From Papilionanthe hookeriana x Papilionanthe teres (lineage: Eukaryota > Streptophyta > Magnoliopsida > Asparagales > Orchidaceae), in contig CM040434.1 of NCBI GenBank assembly GCA_022702705.1, positions 23,788,001 to 23,852,000 of the forward strand: a stretch of DNA of 64,000 nt, written 5' to 3'. How positions within the stretch are numbered: the stretch's first letter is position 1; each line of letters begins with the position of its first letter. Below are positions 32,832-44,595 of this stretch, piece by piece. Position numbers and translations under genes: made by a program. A model generated the notes under the pieces. The model had not been told where the DNA came from. It ran no database searches and worked only from the letters and a program-made list of their open reading frames with translations.

Positions 32832-34539
32832 TTACTCACTTCAACATCCTACTCACTTACTTCCTCTCCTAGCCGTGAGCTCCCATTCTCCTCCCTCCTC
32901 TCCTTCTTCTTCTTCCAAGCAAGCCACACCCTACCCAAATCTTCCTAGCCGTGAGCTTTAACAAGGGCTTCTTCAAGTTCTTCCATCCACTCCTCTAAAG
33001 CAAGGTAAGTTTCTTCCCCCTCCCTCTTATTTTTTGAATACTTAAGCTTCAAAAAATTCTTCACCCTTCTCAAGCTTAGCCTAAGATGCCACACATACAT
33101 GCATCTTGTTTAGTTTTCTTCTTTCTTTACATAGATTTTCAAATTCATATGCATGTTGTTTAATTTTTCACAAAACTTCATGTCTGCCTATTTCTAAATT
33201 TTTTCCATGTTTAGCCTTAAAGTTATCTTTCATGAAAGCTAAATTAAAGCGTCCTGTTGGATGATCGGGAATACCTCGGATGATGTAACCTACGTGTTGC
33301 TAACGGGATTTCCCACGGTCTAAATGAAAGTGTGGAACTCATTCAGTTGAGTTTAGCAAATTCATCTGGACTAAGTGAATCCGATAAAAATAATGATGCC
33401 GGAAGGATGGAACCGCGGGATCTTAACCGGTGTCGTTATAATCAACTTTAAGATTTGTTTTAATTAAAACATAAAAAACACTTGGAAATTAAGATTTTCT
33501 CTAAACCAAAACACTTTTCTCATCTCCCGATTTATGACTTCTAAAACTAAAACTCGCAACAACAAGGAGCTCGGAGCATGGTGGGCAAAGCACGGCCATC
33601 GTCATCAAGCAAAACTCCGAGTCTACTTCAAAGAAACTTTCCTAGAACTAAATAACAAAGCCATAGGATTTCAAGGTAGTTTGCCTAGTGCAACATAAAT
33701 CCTCAACTCTTCGTTAGTGCATTTGCATCGCAAATTAAGCCCTAACCGGTCTTAGGATTCCGAGGTAGTCGTCTGATACGACATAAACCCTCACATCTTC
33801 GAGGCTATTTGTATGATTCTATCATATAAATATAAGTCCTAATTAATTAAAATTGGCAATATCAAAACATTTAAATAAATATTAGGACTTTCCTAAATCC
33901 AAGCCAAATAATAGGATAGTCGGGAAATTACCGAAGTTCGCTTCGAATCTGTGATTTCTCCTACTTTTCTTCCTTTGGATTCCCAAAACAAAATGTTCCA
34001 AACTTGATCCATTCCCTATTGAAATTCCAAAATTCAATCCTCGAAAATCTTAAACTTCGAAATCCTCGAGAGCGAATTATTGATTATTATCGAGAGTTTT
34101 CTTAGGTGATTCCCATCACTTAAGATGTAATTAACTATAGGGGCTTGCCCTTATAGGGAATTTTAAAGAACCCGAGTAATATAAACCCCGTTTAATGTTT
34201 TCATATTAAGCAGGGGAATTTTGTTCGGCTTATAAAATTGGTTCGCAGACCAAACGGATGTCACAAATCTTCTAGTTTATTTAATCGAGCCCCACCGTCA
34301 TAGCGTGTGTCTATCCTTAGGATAGATACACGGCTTGTGGTGCGGTGCTCGTTTATATAAACTATTTGGGATGTGAGATCGGTTTAATCTCATATCTTAA
34401 AACCTTCAAATTTAAAATTATTTTCAAAATCAAATACTACTTTTCAAATTATTTATTTTAATTAAATTAAAAATTCGCCGACAGCTTCTATTAGGCGACC
34501 CCCCTTTAAAATAACACACAACCTAAAAATATGCCGACA

Positions 34540-35250
34540 TGTTCATGATATAGATGCGATTTCAATTCTTACATATCAGGTTGCTGCAATATCAAGAAAG
34601 TTGAACCAATTTGGAATGAACCAACCTTAATTTACTCCAGTAAGTGAGGAAAGTTCATTAGGGCATATGATTGATTCTAACTTATCATATGAGATTTTAA
34701 ATACCATAAACAATCCATATTTTAACTTTTACAGCCCAGGTGGGAAGAACCATCCTAAGTTTAACTGAAATCATACTATTAGAGGTGGAAACTAACAATG
34801 GGAAAATAATTATACAAATCCTAATGGAAGTTAGAGTAATCAGGGGAACACAAACTATAGACCTTCATATCTGTCGTACTATAACAATGATCAACAATTT
34901 GAAGATAAGAAGATGTCTATTAATGAAGTGGTATTGCAAATGGGAAACCAGTTGCAAAGTCAAAATGTTGTGATTAGAAACATAGAGAATCAATTGGGAC
35001 AAATTACTAATTCACTTAGTATAGACCCCAAGGAACACTTCCTAGCAACATTGAGATCAATCCTAAAGAGAACACTAATGAATAAGTAGAGGTTGTCCGA
35101 TTAAGAAGTCGAAGAGAGATAGAAGATGTGGTTAGAAAAGAGAAAGAAGTTGTGAGAGAAACAAAAGAAACTAAAAGATCTAAGGAACATTATTCTAAGG
35201 ATCTGGAAAAATTAATATCTTCAACTAAAATTAATTTATAAAGACCACCA
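34540..35250 (+). pseudogene. Ath1 gag, C-terminal part
   Basis: Reads VAAISRKLNQFGMNQ, then an N-, Y- and G-rich low-complexity stretch (PGGKNHPKFN) and a coiled region with VVLQMGNQLQSQNVVIRNIENQLGQI, equivalent to Ath3 58303-58842. Gag forms the virus-like particle. Several stops and frame changes are present (34637, 34768, 35087). The order and spacing follow Ath3, so identification is by family alignment. Confidence 0.75.
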
Positions 35251-36220
35251 CCTCCATTTCCTCAAAGACTTAGACAGCGTAAGTTGGATAAACAATTTTT
35301 AAAATTTATGAAAGTACTTAAGAAGTTAACAATAAATATTCCTTTCACCGATGCTTTGGAACATATGCCAAGTTATGAAAAGTTTATGAAGAAGATATTA
35401 AATAAGAAAAGGAAACATAGGGATTACGAGACAATTGCACTAAGTGAGGAGTGTAGTGATATACTTTAGAAAAAGCTTCCTCAGAAACATAAAGATCCTT
35501 GTAGCTTTACAATTCCTTATGCAATTGGAGAAAATCATGTGAAAAAGCTTTATGTGATTTAGGAGTGAGCATTAATGTGATGCCTCTATCTATATTTAAA
35601 AGGTTAGGTTTTGCTGATATTTCTCCCACTATTGTAACTCTTAGGTTAGCTGATCGATTCCAAAAGGTGTTATAGAAGATGTGCTTGTTAAAGTGGATAA
35701 ATTTATCTTTCCTTTGGATTTTATTGTATTATTCCAAATTTATCTTTTTTTGTTACTCGACAAGCTATGATAGATGTGCAAAAAAGGAGAGTTGACTATG
35801 AATATTAATGACCAGGAAGTAACTTTTGATGTATTAAAGACTATGAAATATCCAACTGAAAGAAAAGATGATGATGTTTTTGGATCGATGAAATTGATTA
35901 TCTAACTAAAGACCATTTCCAAGAAATTTATGAGAGTAAGTTAACAGATGAGATCAAGATGAACTTTTGTGATTAGTTGAAAACATTATTTAAATAAAAC
36001 TTTGTGTATGTTCAAGAGGTATGAAATGATGGACGTTACCAAAGTAGTAAAATTTTAATTCCATCTGTTGAAAAATCTCATGAACCTAAGATGAATGTAC
36101 CCCATACAATTTTAAAGCCTAAGTATTTATGGAATTTATATATACCACAAGTCCTTATATCTTCAGATTCGACTCAATCACAAGATAAGAAAGAGTTATG
36201 CAAAATCACAAAATAACATA
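35251..36220 (+). pseudogene. Ath1 protease region and RT start
   Basis: The frame at 35284-35469 (FLKFMKVLKKLTINIPFTDAL, EHMPSYEKFMKKIL, TIALSEECSDI) is the conserved Athila linker before the protease. KHKDPCSFTIPYAIGE, then a degraded equivalent of GKALCDxGA and RLAD follow. LILKPKYLWNLYIPQVLISS near 36115 is the RT N-terminus. The remaining RT, RNase H and integrase are absent; the sequence goes directly to 3' sequence at about 36290. Multiple stops. Confidence 0.72.
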
Positions 36221-37850
36221 TTTCGTGGTTTACAAACAAAATGAATGAGATTATGATGCTGGGGAAACCAGAGTAAATATTGGATATATCGGGTCATCGA
36301 TGTTAGACTAAGTGCTTCGTGGGAGTCAACCCATGGTTATCTTTGTTTTAGTTTTAGTGTGATTATTGTTATGTTGGATTGGATAATAGTGAGATGTTGG
36401 ACTTGGATCCTTGTTTGATGTGTAAGAGTGGTTTGGGTTAATGTTATGAGGTTATGCCTTGATCATGACTGAATTTTTATACGACTTCTATTTGTGGCAG
36501 GGTGACAAGTCTGATACAACTTAGTTCTCAACCGGAGCTGAGCATTACCTTGAAGCATGTAGAGTTTGGACTTTAACCACTCCATGTCAACTCTATTACT
36601 TTTTTTATCTGACTTTGTCTTTATTGAGTAAGGTCATGAACTTACTTAGTAAACAACATATGGATGAACTACACAACCTTTATTTACCAGATTTTGTATA
36701 CCTTAGAGTTAGAGTAAACCTGAAATTTGAAGCTCATGAGTTTTTATAATAGGGGAATTCTGATCCAAGGGTGATAACCATATGAAAAATTTTATAATAC
36801 ACCCAGGTTATTAGTGTAGTTTCTTCCGTTACAAATTGAAAGTGAGGAAGGGAAATGTAACTAGAAGAGAGATCAAATTAACCTCAGTTGTTGTTTGTTT
36901 ATGAAATCTATGAGTCTATGTATTGGATTTTATGTGTCTATGTCTGTGAGTCAAGTTGAATTATTCATTGGAGACTACAAAAATTTTCTTAATATTTTAA
37001 ACTTTTTTGCATCCATCAATTGCTTTATAAGTTTCAAAATGTGTTCCTGTTTAATCTTTAGTTTGTACCTATTATACAATTCAAAATTCTTTTATAGTGT
37101 TATGTCAAGCATGTTTGGCTAGATTTAATTTCTACAGCAATATTATACCAAGTACTATTTGTTGATATTTTTTTAGGATGTGTAGTATATTGTAAAAATG
37201 ATATTTCCCTGCCGCATATTTTTGTACTTCATTGTCACACATGTTTGAGCTTAAGTTTGAGGGGAAAAGAAAAATGTTTCAAATTTAAACCTTACTTGTT
37301 TTCAAAACAACTACAAATAAATTTGTATTTTATTTCTCATGATTTTTGTTATGTGGAGTCATCTTAATAATGTTAAAATTTTAAGTATATAAATGGAGTA
37401 GAAAAACTTAGTTGATATTTTTAGTGAAAAGGGTGAGCCTAGAGTTAAGGATATTTAGTGGAGAACATGTGAAAATGAATAACTATCTTTAGTAGGATAA
37501 AATGTATTTTTGAAAAATTAAGGATTCTTAGAATTTTTATTTTCAAACATTTAAGGCTCTTTTAAAAATTATTTTAAAAAATTATACATCTCTTCAGGTA
37601 AGGGAAAGTAATAAGTCTTATTCAATGAAAGTTCTTATTGTTTCTCCATGTGTAGTGAGTTGTTTTTTTTTACTCTTCCCTCTTACAATGAATTAGTATG
37701 CATGTGTAGGATATAGAATTGAGTATAGTGAGAATATATTGTGGTGATTTTACATTGTTCTTCATTTACATGTAAACTTAATCAACTTGCATATTAAAAT
37801 TTGTTGTGAGAACATGTAAGAATCAATGCAGCATTATCTCAGTCAACTAT
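36221..37850 (+). other. Ath1 3' region
   Basis: Contains TGCTTCGTGGGAGTCAACCC (36320), a phrase usual in the 3' non-coding part of plant Athila elements. At 37250 there is a purine tract, TTAAGTTTGAGGGGAAAAG. Segment 37430-37560 aligns with the N1 3' region. No coding signal I can support. Confidence 0.6.
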
Positions 37851-38530
37851 TGGAAAGAATTACATGAGATCATATGGGTGATAATGTAGTCCATATAATT
37901 GAGTGCAAATAAATAGGGAGATATACTTTAATAGTTTTAAAATTATAGGACTTTAGAGTGATAAGATAAAGCCCCCAATTTGGTTTGATGTTTTAAGTTT
38001 TGATATGAGATGTTAGCCCCTAGGTGGAGGGAGAAGAGAGAACTCTAGAGTGAAAGTTAGTATCATCTCTGCCTAACCCATCTTCATGATTTTAAAGTAT
38101 TAGATTAACCTATGTTCAGTATAGATCCAAGTAAGGGTAAAGAATATAATTGCTCTTATTTATCACAATCTCTCTCACTACTTGTTTTACTTTAATATAT
38201 GTCACTAATTTAATTGCATGAGGAAGAGTAATTTTAATATATATAAACCCAAATTTCTGATTTTCATTAAGAATTTTGGTTTAGAAGTAGTATTGTAGTA
38301 ATAATTGTAGGATTTAATTAAAACCAATCCTTTATCGACCTTTTGAGCTAGAGCGTGTTATTGTAGACTTGAACATCTCTTGAAAACTACTGTGATTTAC
38401 TGTGATATCTGTGGGATCGATATTTGGGACTTAATTAGAAAGCTCCAAATTACTTGATAACGATACATATACTAGCGTAAAATCCTTAATATTTAAATAC
38501 ATAATTGAAACCTTACTTTTCTTTAGAGTC
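37851..38530 (+). mobile_element. Ath1 LTR, 3' half
   Basis: Aligns with Ath3 LTR 56570-57307: GAGTGCAAATAAATAGGGA, the CCCCCAATTTG block, GGGATCGATATTTGGGACTT and TTACTTGATAACGATACATATAC. The beginning of the LTR is missing. It is followed by AAGTTTTTGGCACCGTTG at 38531-38550. Confidence 0.72.
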
Positions 38531-38604
38531 AAGTTTTTGGCACCGTTGTAAAGGAAGAAATTTAAACAAGAAAATTAAATGATTAAATTCTTGTATATTG
38601 TAAT

Positions 38605-39554
38605 CAAGGATCAATGGAATAGTAAAATTTATTTTCTTTTGATCCTCAGGAGTAATAGGTATTTGGTGGTATCCAGAATATCCATCCAAAAAACATAAAT
38701 AACGGTGCCCAGCTAGTTTATTCATCATTTGATCCAGAAAAGGTAAAGGAAAGTGATTTTTCTTAGCAGTGACATTTAATTTTCTATAATTAACAAAAAT
38801 TCGCCATCAAGTAACTTGCCTTAATGAAATTAATTATCTCTTTTCATTAACAACTACAGTCACTCATCTCTTCTTAGGAACACAATGAATAGAACTAACC
38901 CAAGAACTATCTAAAATTGGATAAATAATTCCAACATCCAACCAATTTAAAATTTTCTTTCTTAACAACCTCTTTCATTATATGATTTAATCTCCTTTTT
39001 AGGATCAACCCTAAGCTTATAATTATCTTCTATCAAAATTTGGTGTATATAGATTGAAGGATGATTCCTTTAATATCATCTAATGTCCGTCAAAAGGTTT
39101 TTTTTATGATTCTTCAATGTCTCCAATAATTTTTCTTCTTGTTCTGTAGTTAAATCTGAAGATATAATAATTGGTAATGTGGATGAGTTCCCCAAAAATA
39201 CATACTTTAAATGATTAGGTTGAACCTTCATCTCTAGTTCAAGAGGTTTTTGATTAGATGGCATCAGAGGTATACTATTCTCAGTAGTGTCTAAAATTTC
39301 AAAATTTTCCTGAACATAATTTGAAACCTCAGTAATCAATTCATTCGATTCATTCTCAAAATCACTTTCAGTTTCAACTTCCTGTTGTTGTGTTCTGAAT
39401 TGACTTCATCTTTTTGATCCATTATGACTTCACATTTGTCTTGAAAATGATTAAAAGTCATATAATCAATGATATCCATTATATAACATTTTCCATCAGG
39501 ATACTTCATTGTTCTAAGAACATTAAATGTAACTTCTTGATCATTTAATCTCAT
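38605..39554 (-). pseudogene. Ath2 reverse transcriptase, N-terminal half
   Basis: Minus-strand frames read LNDQEVTFNVLRTMKYPDG (39336-39554), then LKYVFLGNSSTLPIIISSDL and EEKLLETLKNHKK (39076-39339). After a degraded stretch, MMNKLAGHRYLCFLDGYSGYHQIPI then PEDQKKINFT end at about 38610. YVDD and everything beyond is lost, because the frame runs out into Ath1 leader sequence. The motifs place it in the Athila lineage. Stops and frameshifts are frequent between 38730 and 39075. Confidence 0.78.
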
Positions 39555-40150
39555 GGTTGATTCTTTTTTTTTTTTTGCACATCAATCATTGCACGTCTGG
39601 TAGCAAGGAAATGTCTCCCCAAAATAATAGAAATTTCTTTATTCCATTTCATATCTAACAGAATGAAATCAACAGGAGAGATAAATTTATTCACTTTAAC
39701 CAAAATATCCTCTATAACCCTTAAGGATAAATGATAAATTGTTCAGCTAACTGTAAGGTTACAGTAGTGGGAGATATTTCTTATAAACCTAAACTTCTAA
39801 ATATATATAATGGCATAAGGTTAATACTCTCTCTTAATCACATAAAGATATTCCACAAAAATTTTCTTTAATTGCATAAGGTATGGTAAAGCTACCAGGA
39901 TCTTTGAGTTTTTGAGGAAGCTTTTTCTAAATTATTACACTAAATTCTTCACTAAGTGCAGCAGTCACATAATCTTCAAACTTCATCTTTTTATTTACAA
40001 CTTCTTTCATAAATTTAGCATAACTTGGCATCTGTTCCAAAGCTTCTGCAAAAGAGATATTAATTATAAGCTTCTTAAATATCTCAAAAAATCTTGAAAA
40101 CTGATGATATAATTTCTGCTATCTAAATCTTTGAGGAAAAGATGGTGGTG
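39555..40150 (-). pseudogene. Ath2 protease region
   Basis: Minus strand reads KKLPQKLKDPGSFTIPYAI and, with stops, ISLCD, the position of the protease D-x-G-A loop. Upstream is the linker FEDYVTAALSEEFS. The active-site block itself is too degraded to judge. A run of 13 T at 39566-39578 marks a likely slippage site. Confidence 0.65.
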
Positions 40151-40261
40151 GTCTTTTAAAATTAATATTAGTTGGAGAGACAGGTATTTCTGCTTCCTTA
40201 GGAATATTTTTCTTTATTTCTTTAACTTCTCGCTCAGCTTTAATTTCTTTTTTAACTCCAT

Positions 40262-41560
40262 TATTTAATTCATATCCACTTCTTAGTTGGACAGCTTTGA
40301 CTTGCTCTTGCTCTTTACTTTAATCTTTATGATTACCTCAACATTACTAAGAAGTGTTCCCTGAGGCCTACTGCTAAGTGCGTTAGCAATTTGTCTTAGT
40401 TGATTTTTTATGTTTCGAATAGCAACACTTTGATTTTGTAATTGATTACCCATATATAACACCACTTCTTCCATAAACAACTTCTTCTCTTTAACTTGTT
40501 GGTTACTAAAGCAAGGAGGATAAGTAGGTCTATAGTTAACACTACCCTAGTTGTTCTAGTTTCCAAATGGGTTTACTTGAGCGTTCTACCATTGTTGACT
40601 TCCACCACTAGAATTATTATTCTATTTAAAGTTTAGATGGTTTTCCAACGTGGGTTGTAACAATTACAATATGGGTTATTAGTTTTATTGATAGCATTTA
40701 TAGTTTCCAATGAAGTGCGAGAATCCATCATGTGTTTAAATGAATTTTCCTCAATCACATGAGTGTTGGAGAAAAATTCTTTCCAATTTGGTCTATCTTC
40801 CTAGATAATACATCAACTTGAGATGCAACCATTGAAATAGCAACATTATCATGAATACTGACTACTTTTTTAGGATTTACCCATTCAGAAGGCTATAGAA
40901 AACTATTTTAATCATTTCATCAATTAATGAATAAGCTTCATCAAACAGATTAGACATTAATCAATCTCCAGCAGCAGCATCTATGATAGATCTAAGTGAT
41001 CCTACTAACCCATTATAAAAAGTTTAAATTATTATCCAGTCTGGTAGAGCGTGATGTGGACAATTTTTAAGGAGCTCCTTCAATCTTTCCCAAGCTACAT
41101 ATAATGACTCTTTTTCATACTAAGTAAAGGAAGTAATGTCATTTCTAAGTTTAGCATTTTTTGATGGTAGAAAATACTTAGATAAAAATTTATGTGCTAA
41201 ATCACCCCAAGTTCTAATAATTCCAGGTGCTAACCATATTAACCACATCTTAGCTTTATCAACAATTGAAAAAGGAAAAGTTAAAGTCTAACGACATCAC
41301 TTGATACGTAATCATATTTAAATGTAGCACACTGTTCTAAAAAGCTTGCTAAATGTAAATTTGGATCCTCAGATGGTGTTCCCCCAAACTGATTATTTTG
41401 CACCATTTGTATAATTGAAGGTTTAAGTTCAAATGAGTTAGCCTCTTCAGTAGGAGTTTGAATACTTAAATGAATTTTATCTATAGTAGGGTTTGCAAAG
41501 TCATTTAAATGTTTTGTAAATTATGATGTTCATTTTCAGCGGTTTGAATTTTGATATTAT
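40262..41560 (-). pseudogene. Ath2 gag
   Basis: Minus-strand blocks are SSDVVRL-LFPFSIVDKAKMW, APGIIRTWGDLAHKFLSKYF, NAKLRNDITSF and, near the C-terminus, MFMEEVVLYMGNQLQNQSVAIRN (40283-40480). This is the Athila-type retrotransposon gag domain, parallel to Ath3 gag. There are at least six stops. It follows the PBS by about 300 bp, as expected. Confidence 0.76.
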
Positions 41561-41853
41561 TTTGCAATGTATTTATTTTCTTAAAAATTATGAAATCTTC
41601 CTTGTTTTTTAATTCTTATTATAGTTTTTCCAAGCCACAATTGTAAGCCACTAAACCTTCAAATCCATAACTACAAATATACAAAGTGAAAATTTCAAAA
41701 AATAAAGTAGCACAGTAAAAATAAAAACATTTTGGTTTTTTTAGTTTTTTTAATTTTGTTTAAATTTTTTTTAGCTTTTTTAATAAAATAAAACACTAAA
41801 AAAATTTCATAGTTCAAGTAAAATTCCAAAGTTAAAAAGTTATGTTGCTTTTT

Positions 41854-41868
41854 CCGGCAACGACGCCA
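41854..41868 (-). other. Primer binding site of Ath2 (tRNA-Asp type)
   Basis: The minus strand reads TGGCGTCGTTGCCGG, one change from the TGGCGCCGTTGCCGG complement of plant tRNA-Asp. Confidence 0.72.
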
Positions 41869-41874
41869 AAAACT

Positions 41875-42147
41875 TGACCCGATCCGTAATTACGTGTATT
41901 TTTAATATCCAAAATATTGCCATAAATATGTCCAAAATTTTATTTAGTGGCTAGTTAGAATAGATGTAATGATTTCAAAAATATATAATAAATTTTCACA
42001 CTAGGGGTACTATGAAGTATATGTATCATTTCAAGTAATATAGGATTTTCTTTTAAAATTTCAGTATCAATCCCACGAGGAAAACTTAATTCTTAAAGTC
42101 AACTTGCAATATTTCTATCTAATTTGCAGTTCAAATAGACAAGAGAA
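41875..42147 (-). mobile_element. Ath2 5' LTR, inner part
   Basis: From the LTR end GGGTCA (minus strand) to the GAGAA duplication of copy C. It continues at 49571. Confidence 0.76.
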
Positions 42148-44232
42148 TGTCGGCATATTTTTAGGTTGTGTTTTATTTTAAAAAGGGGGGTCGCCTAACA
42201 GAAGCTGTCGGCGAATTTTTTTTTTTAATTTAATTAAAATAAATAATTTGAAAAGTAGTATTTGATTTTGGAAATAATTTTAAATTTGAAGGTTTTAAGA
42301 TATGAGATTAAACCGATCTCACATCCCAAATAGTTTATATAAACGAGCACCGCACCACAAACCGTGTATCCATCCCTAAGGATAGACACACCGCTTGACG
42401 AGTGGGGCTCGATTAAATAAACTAGAAGATTTATGACATCCGTTTGGTCCGCGAACCAATTTTATAAGCCGACAAAATTCCCCTGCTTAATATGAAAACA
42501 TTAAACGAGGTTTATATTACTCAGGTTCTTTAAAATTCCCTATAAGGGCAAGCCCCTATAGTTAATTACATCTTAAGTGATGGGAATCACCTAAGAAAAC
42601 TCTCGATAATAATCAATAATTCCGCTCTCAAGAATTTCAAAGTTTAAGATTTTCGAGGATTGAAATTTGGAATTTCAATAGGGAATGGATCAAATTTGGA
42701 ACATTTTGTTTTGTGAATCCAAAGGAAGAAAAGTAGGAGAAATCACAGATTCGAAGTGAACTTCGGTAATTTCCCGACTATCCTATTGTTTGGCTTGGAT
42801 TTAAGAAAGTCTTATTATTTATTTAAATGTTTTGATTTTGTCAATTCTAATTAATTAGGACTTATATTTATATGATAGAATCAAACAAATAGCCTCGAAG
42901 ATGTGAGGGTTTATGTCGTATCGAACAACTACCTCGGAATCCTAAAACCGGTTAGGGCTTAATTTGCAAGGCAAATGCCTAACAAAAGGTTGAGGATTTA
43001 TGTTGCACTAGTGCAAACTACCTCGAAATCCTATGGCTTGGTTATTTAATTCTAGGAAAGTTTTGCTGAAGTAGACTCGGGTTTTGCCGACGACGATGGC
43101 CGTGCTGCCCACCATGCTCCGAGCTCCTTGTTGTTGCAGAGGTTTAGTTTTAGAAATCATAAATCAGGGGATGAGAAAAGTGTTTTGGTTTAGAGAAAAT
43201 CTTAATTTCCAGGTGTTTTTTGTGTTTTGATTAAAACAAATCTTAAAGTTGATTATAACGACACCGGTTAAGATCCCACGGTTCCATCCTTCCGACATCA
43301 TTATTTTTATCGGATTCACTTAGTTCAGATGAATTTGCTAAACTCAACTGAATGAGTTCCACACTTTCATTTAGACCGTGAGAAATCCCCTTAGCAACAC
43401 GTAGGTTACATCATCCGAGGTATTCCCGATCATCCAACGGGACGTTTTAATTTAGTTGTAATTGTAGTTTTGTGTTCCGTTTGTGATTAAATTTTGAGTT
43501 GTTTTATATTTTGAAATGTTGTGGCGGTGAATTTTATCTTGCAATGACTTTTATCTTAGTTTTGGTTTCAGTTTTAGGGTCTATCCTAAAGGTGAGAGTT
43601 TTCATGCAACAGTTGTTTATCATGCAAGAAAAGTAAAGTGCATTTGCAAGAAAGTAAATTGCAGGAAAGTGAATTGCAATAAAATAAAAGCGTACCTGGA
43701 GGGTCTTCCCGTCATCCCAAGCTACACTTAAAACACAATTAGAATATTTAAGCAAGTTCCTAGGTAAAGCTAAGGGAAGGGTTATGGTTTTCTACCAAAT
43801 TCCTAATCCTATAGCTAGTCATCTCCTATGACGTCTAGGCTCTTTGTGTTTTGGTTTAAGGACGATTTTCTTCATCAAAGGATAATTAAATTCAATTGTT
43901 CTTATAAATGTCCTATCATATTGAGAAAGTGCTTAAGAAGAATCTTAAACATCTTTTCAATATTTCTAGGATTGTTTTAAGTCCAAATGAATTTAATTAT
44001 ATAAAAGAATTAATTGTCCGAGAATTCAAGTTTTGTTGTTATCTTGCTCAGTGAACTAGGACATTTGAATATCCTATAAGTGAAGTAACATTTCATTTAA
44101 TGTTCTGTTTAAGAATTATGATAACTAAAACTTTCGAGGGTAAATTGGTATTCAAATGATTTGGTTTAAGTTAAAGGGTTTAAATTTGGAATAGTGTTCA
44201 AGTTGCTTTATATTTAATTTCTTTCGTTTTAG

Positions 44233-44595
44233 GTAATGTTATATTTAATTTAATTTAATTTAATTTAATTTAATTTAATTGAGTTTTAATTTAATTTAAT
44301 TCAATTGAGTTTGATTTGATGTTAAATTAATTTAATTTGATTTGATTTAATTTAATTTGATTTAATTTAATTTAATTTAATTTAATTTGATTTAATTTAA
44401 TTTAATTTAATTTAATTTAATTTTAATTTTAATTTAATTTATTTTAATTTAATTTAATTTTAATTTTAATTTATTTAATTTAATTCAATTTAACTTAATT
44501 TAATTTGTTTAATTTAATTTAATTTGATTTAATTTAATTTTATTTTTAATTTAATTTAATTTAATTTTAATTTAATTTTATTTAATTTTAATTGA
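44233..44595. repeat. (TTTAA)n expansion in copy C
   Basis: About 360 bp of TTTAA units with occasional TTTGA and TTTTAA variants. The tract is short or absent in copy A at the same place (about 7640-7700). Confidence 0.92.

Larger units (their letters stand above)
1..34539 (+). mobile_element. H1: Tat/Ogre-lineage Ty3/gypsy retrotransposon carrying an AlkB ORF (5' end outside window)
   Basis: Order on the plus strand is protease, RT, degenerate RNase H, archaeal-type RNase H, integrase, extra AlkB ORF, tandem repeats, purine tract and 3' LTR. The second RNase H and the type of protease-RT linker are known marks of the Tat/Ogre lineage. RT is split at 2718/23713 by the nested element N1; removing N1 restores the order of RT motifs. 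The 5' LTR and gag lie left of the window. The 3' flank (from 34540) is Athila gag, so H1 inserted into Ath1 and its expected target duplication would begin TGTTC. Numerous stops and frameshifts make it inactive. Confidence 0.88.
30027..34539 (+). mobile_element. Copy D: 3' LTR of H1
   Basis: It runs TGTTGACC...ATGCCGACA, follows a purine tract and is followed by Athila gag. It is 4513 bp, or about 3.3 kb without the DNA transposon at 31618-32831. Its first 1.3 kb is diverged but alignable to the U3 side of copies A, C, E and F. Its last 1.3 kb (33240-34539) aligns closely with their other end. The middle part (CpG box and TATA box of the giant copies) is absent and a pyrimidine-rich leader (31400-31560, 32870-33010) stands there. 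The expected left partner of its target duplication lies outside the window. Confidence 0.8.
34540..38605 (+). mobile_element. Ath1: degenerate Athila element (host of H1)
   Basis: Plus-strand order: gag C-terminus, protease region, short RT N-terminus, large deletion, 3' untranslated region, LTR 3' half, PBS-like motif. The gag at 34540 aligns with Ath3 gag at about 58285, so the 5' part lies beyond the left window edge, displaced by H1. At about 38605 the sequence switches abruptly to minus-strand Athila RT (Ath2). Confidence 0.78.

Noticed and set aside
30022..34544. Target duplication for copy D as a solo insertion
   Set aside because: CCATT on the left and TGTTC on the right do not match. 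The left neighbour is H1 internal sequence with a purine tract, so D is the H1 3' LTR.
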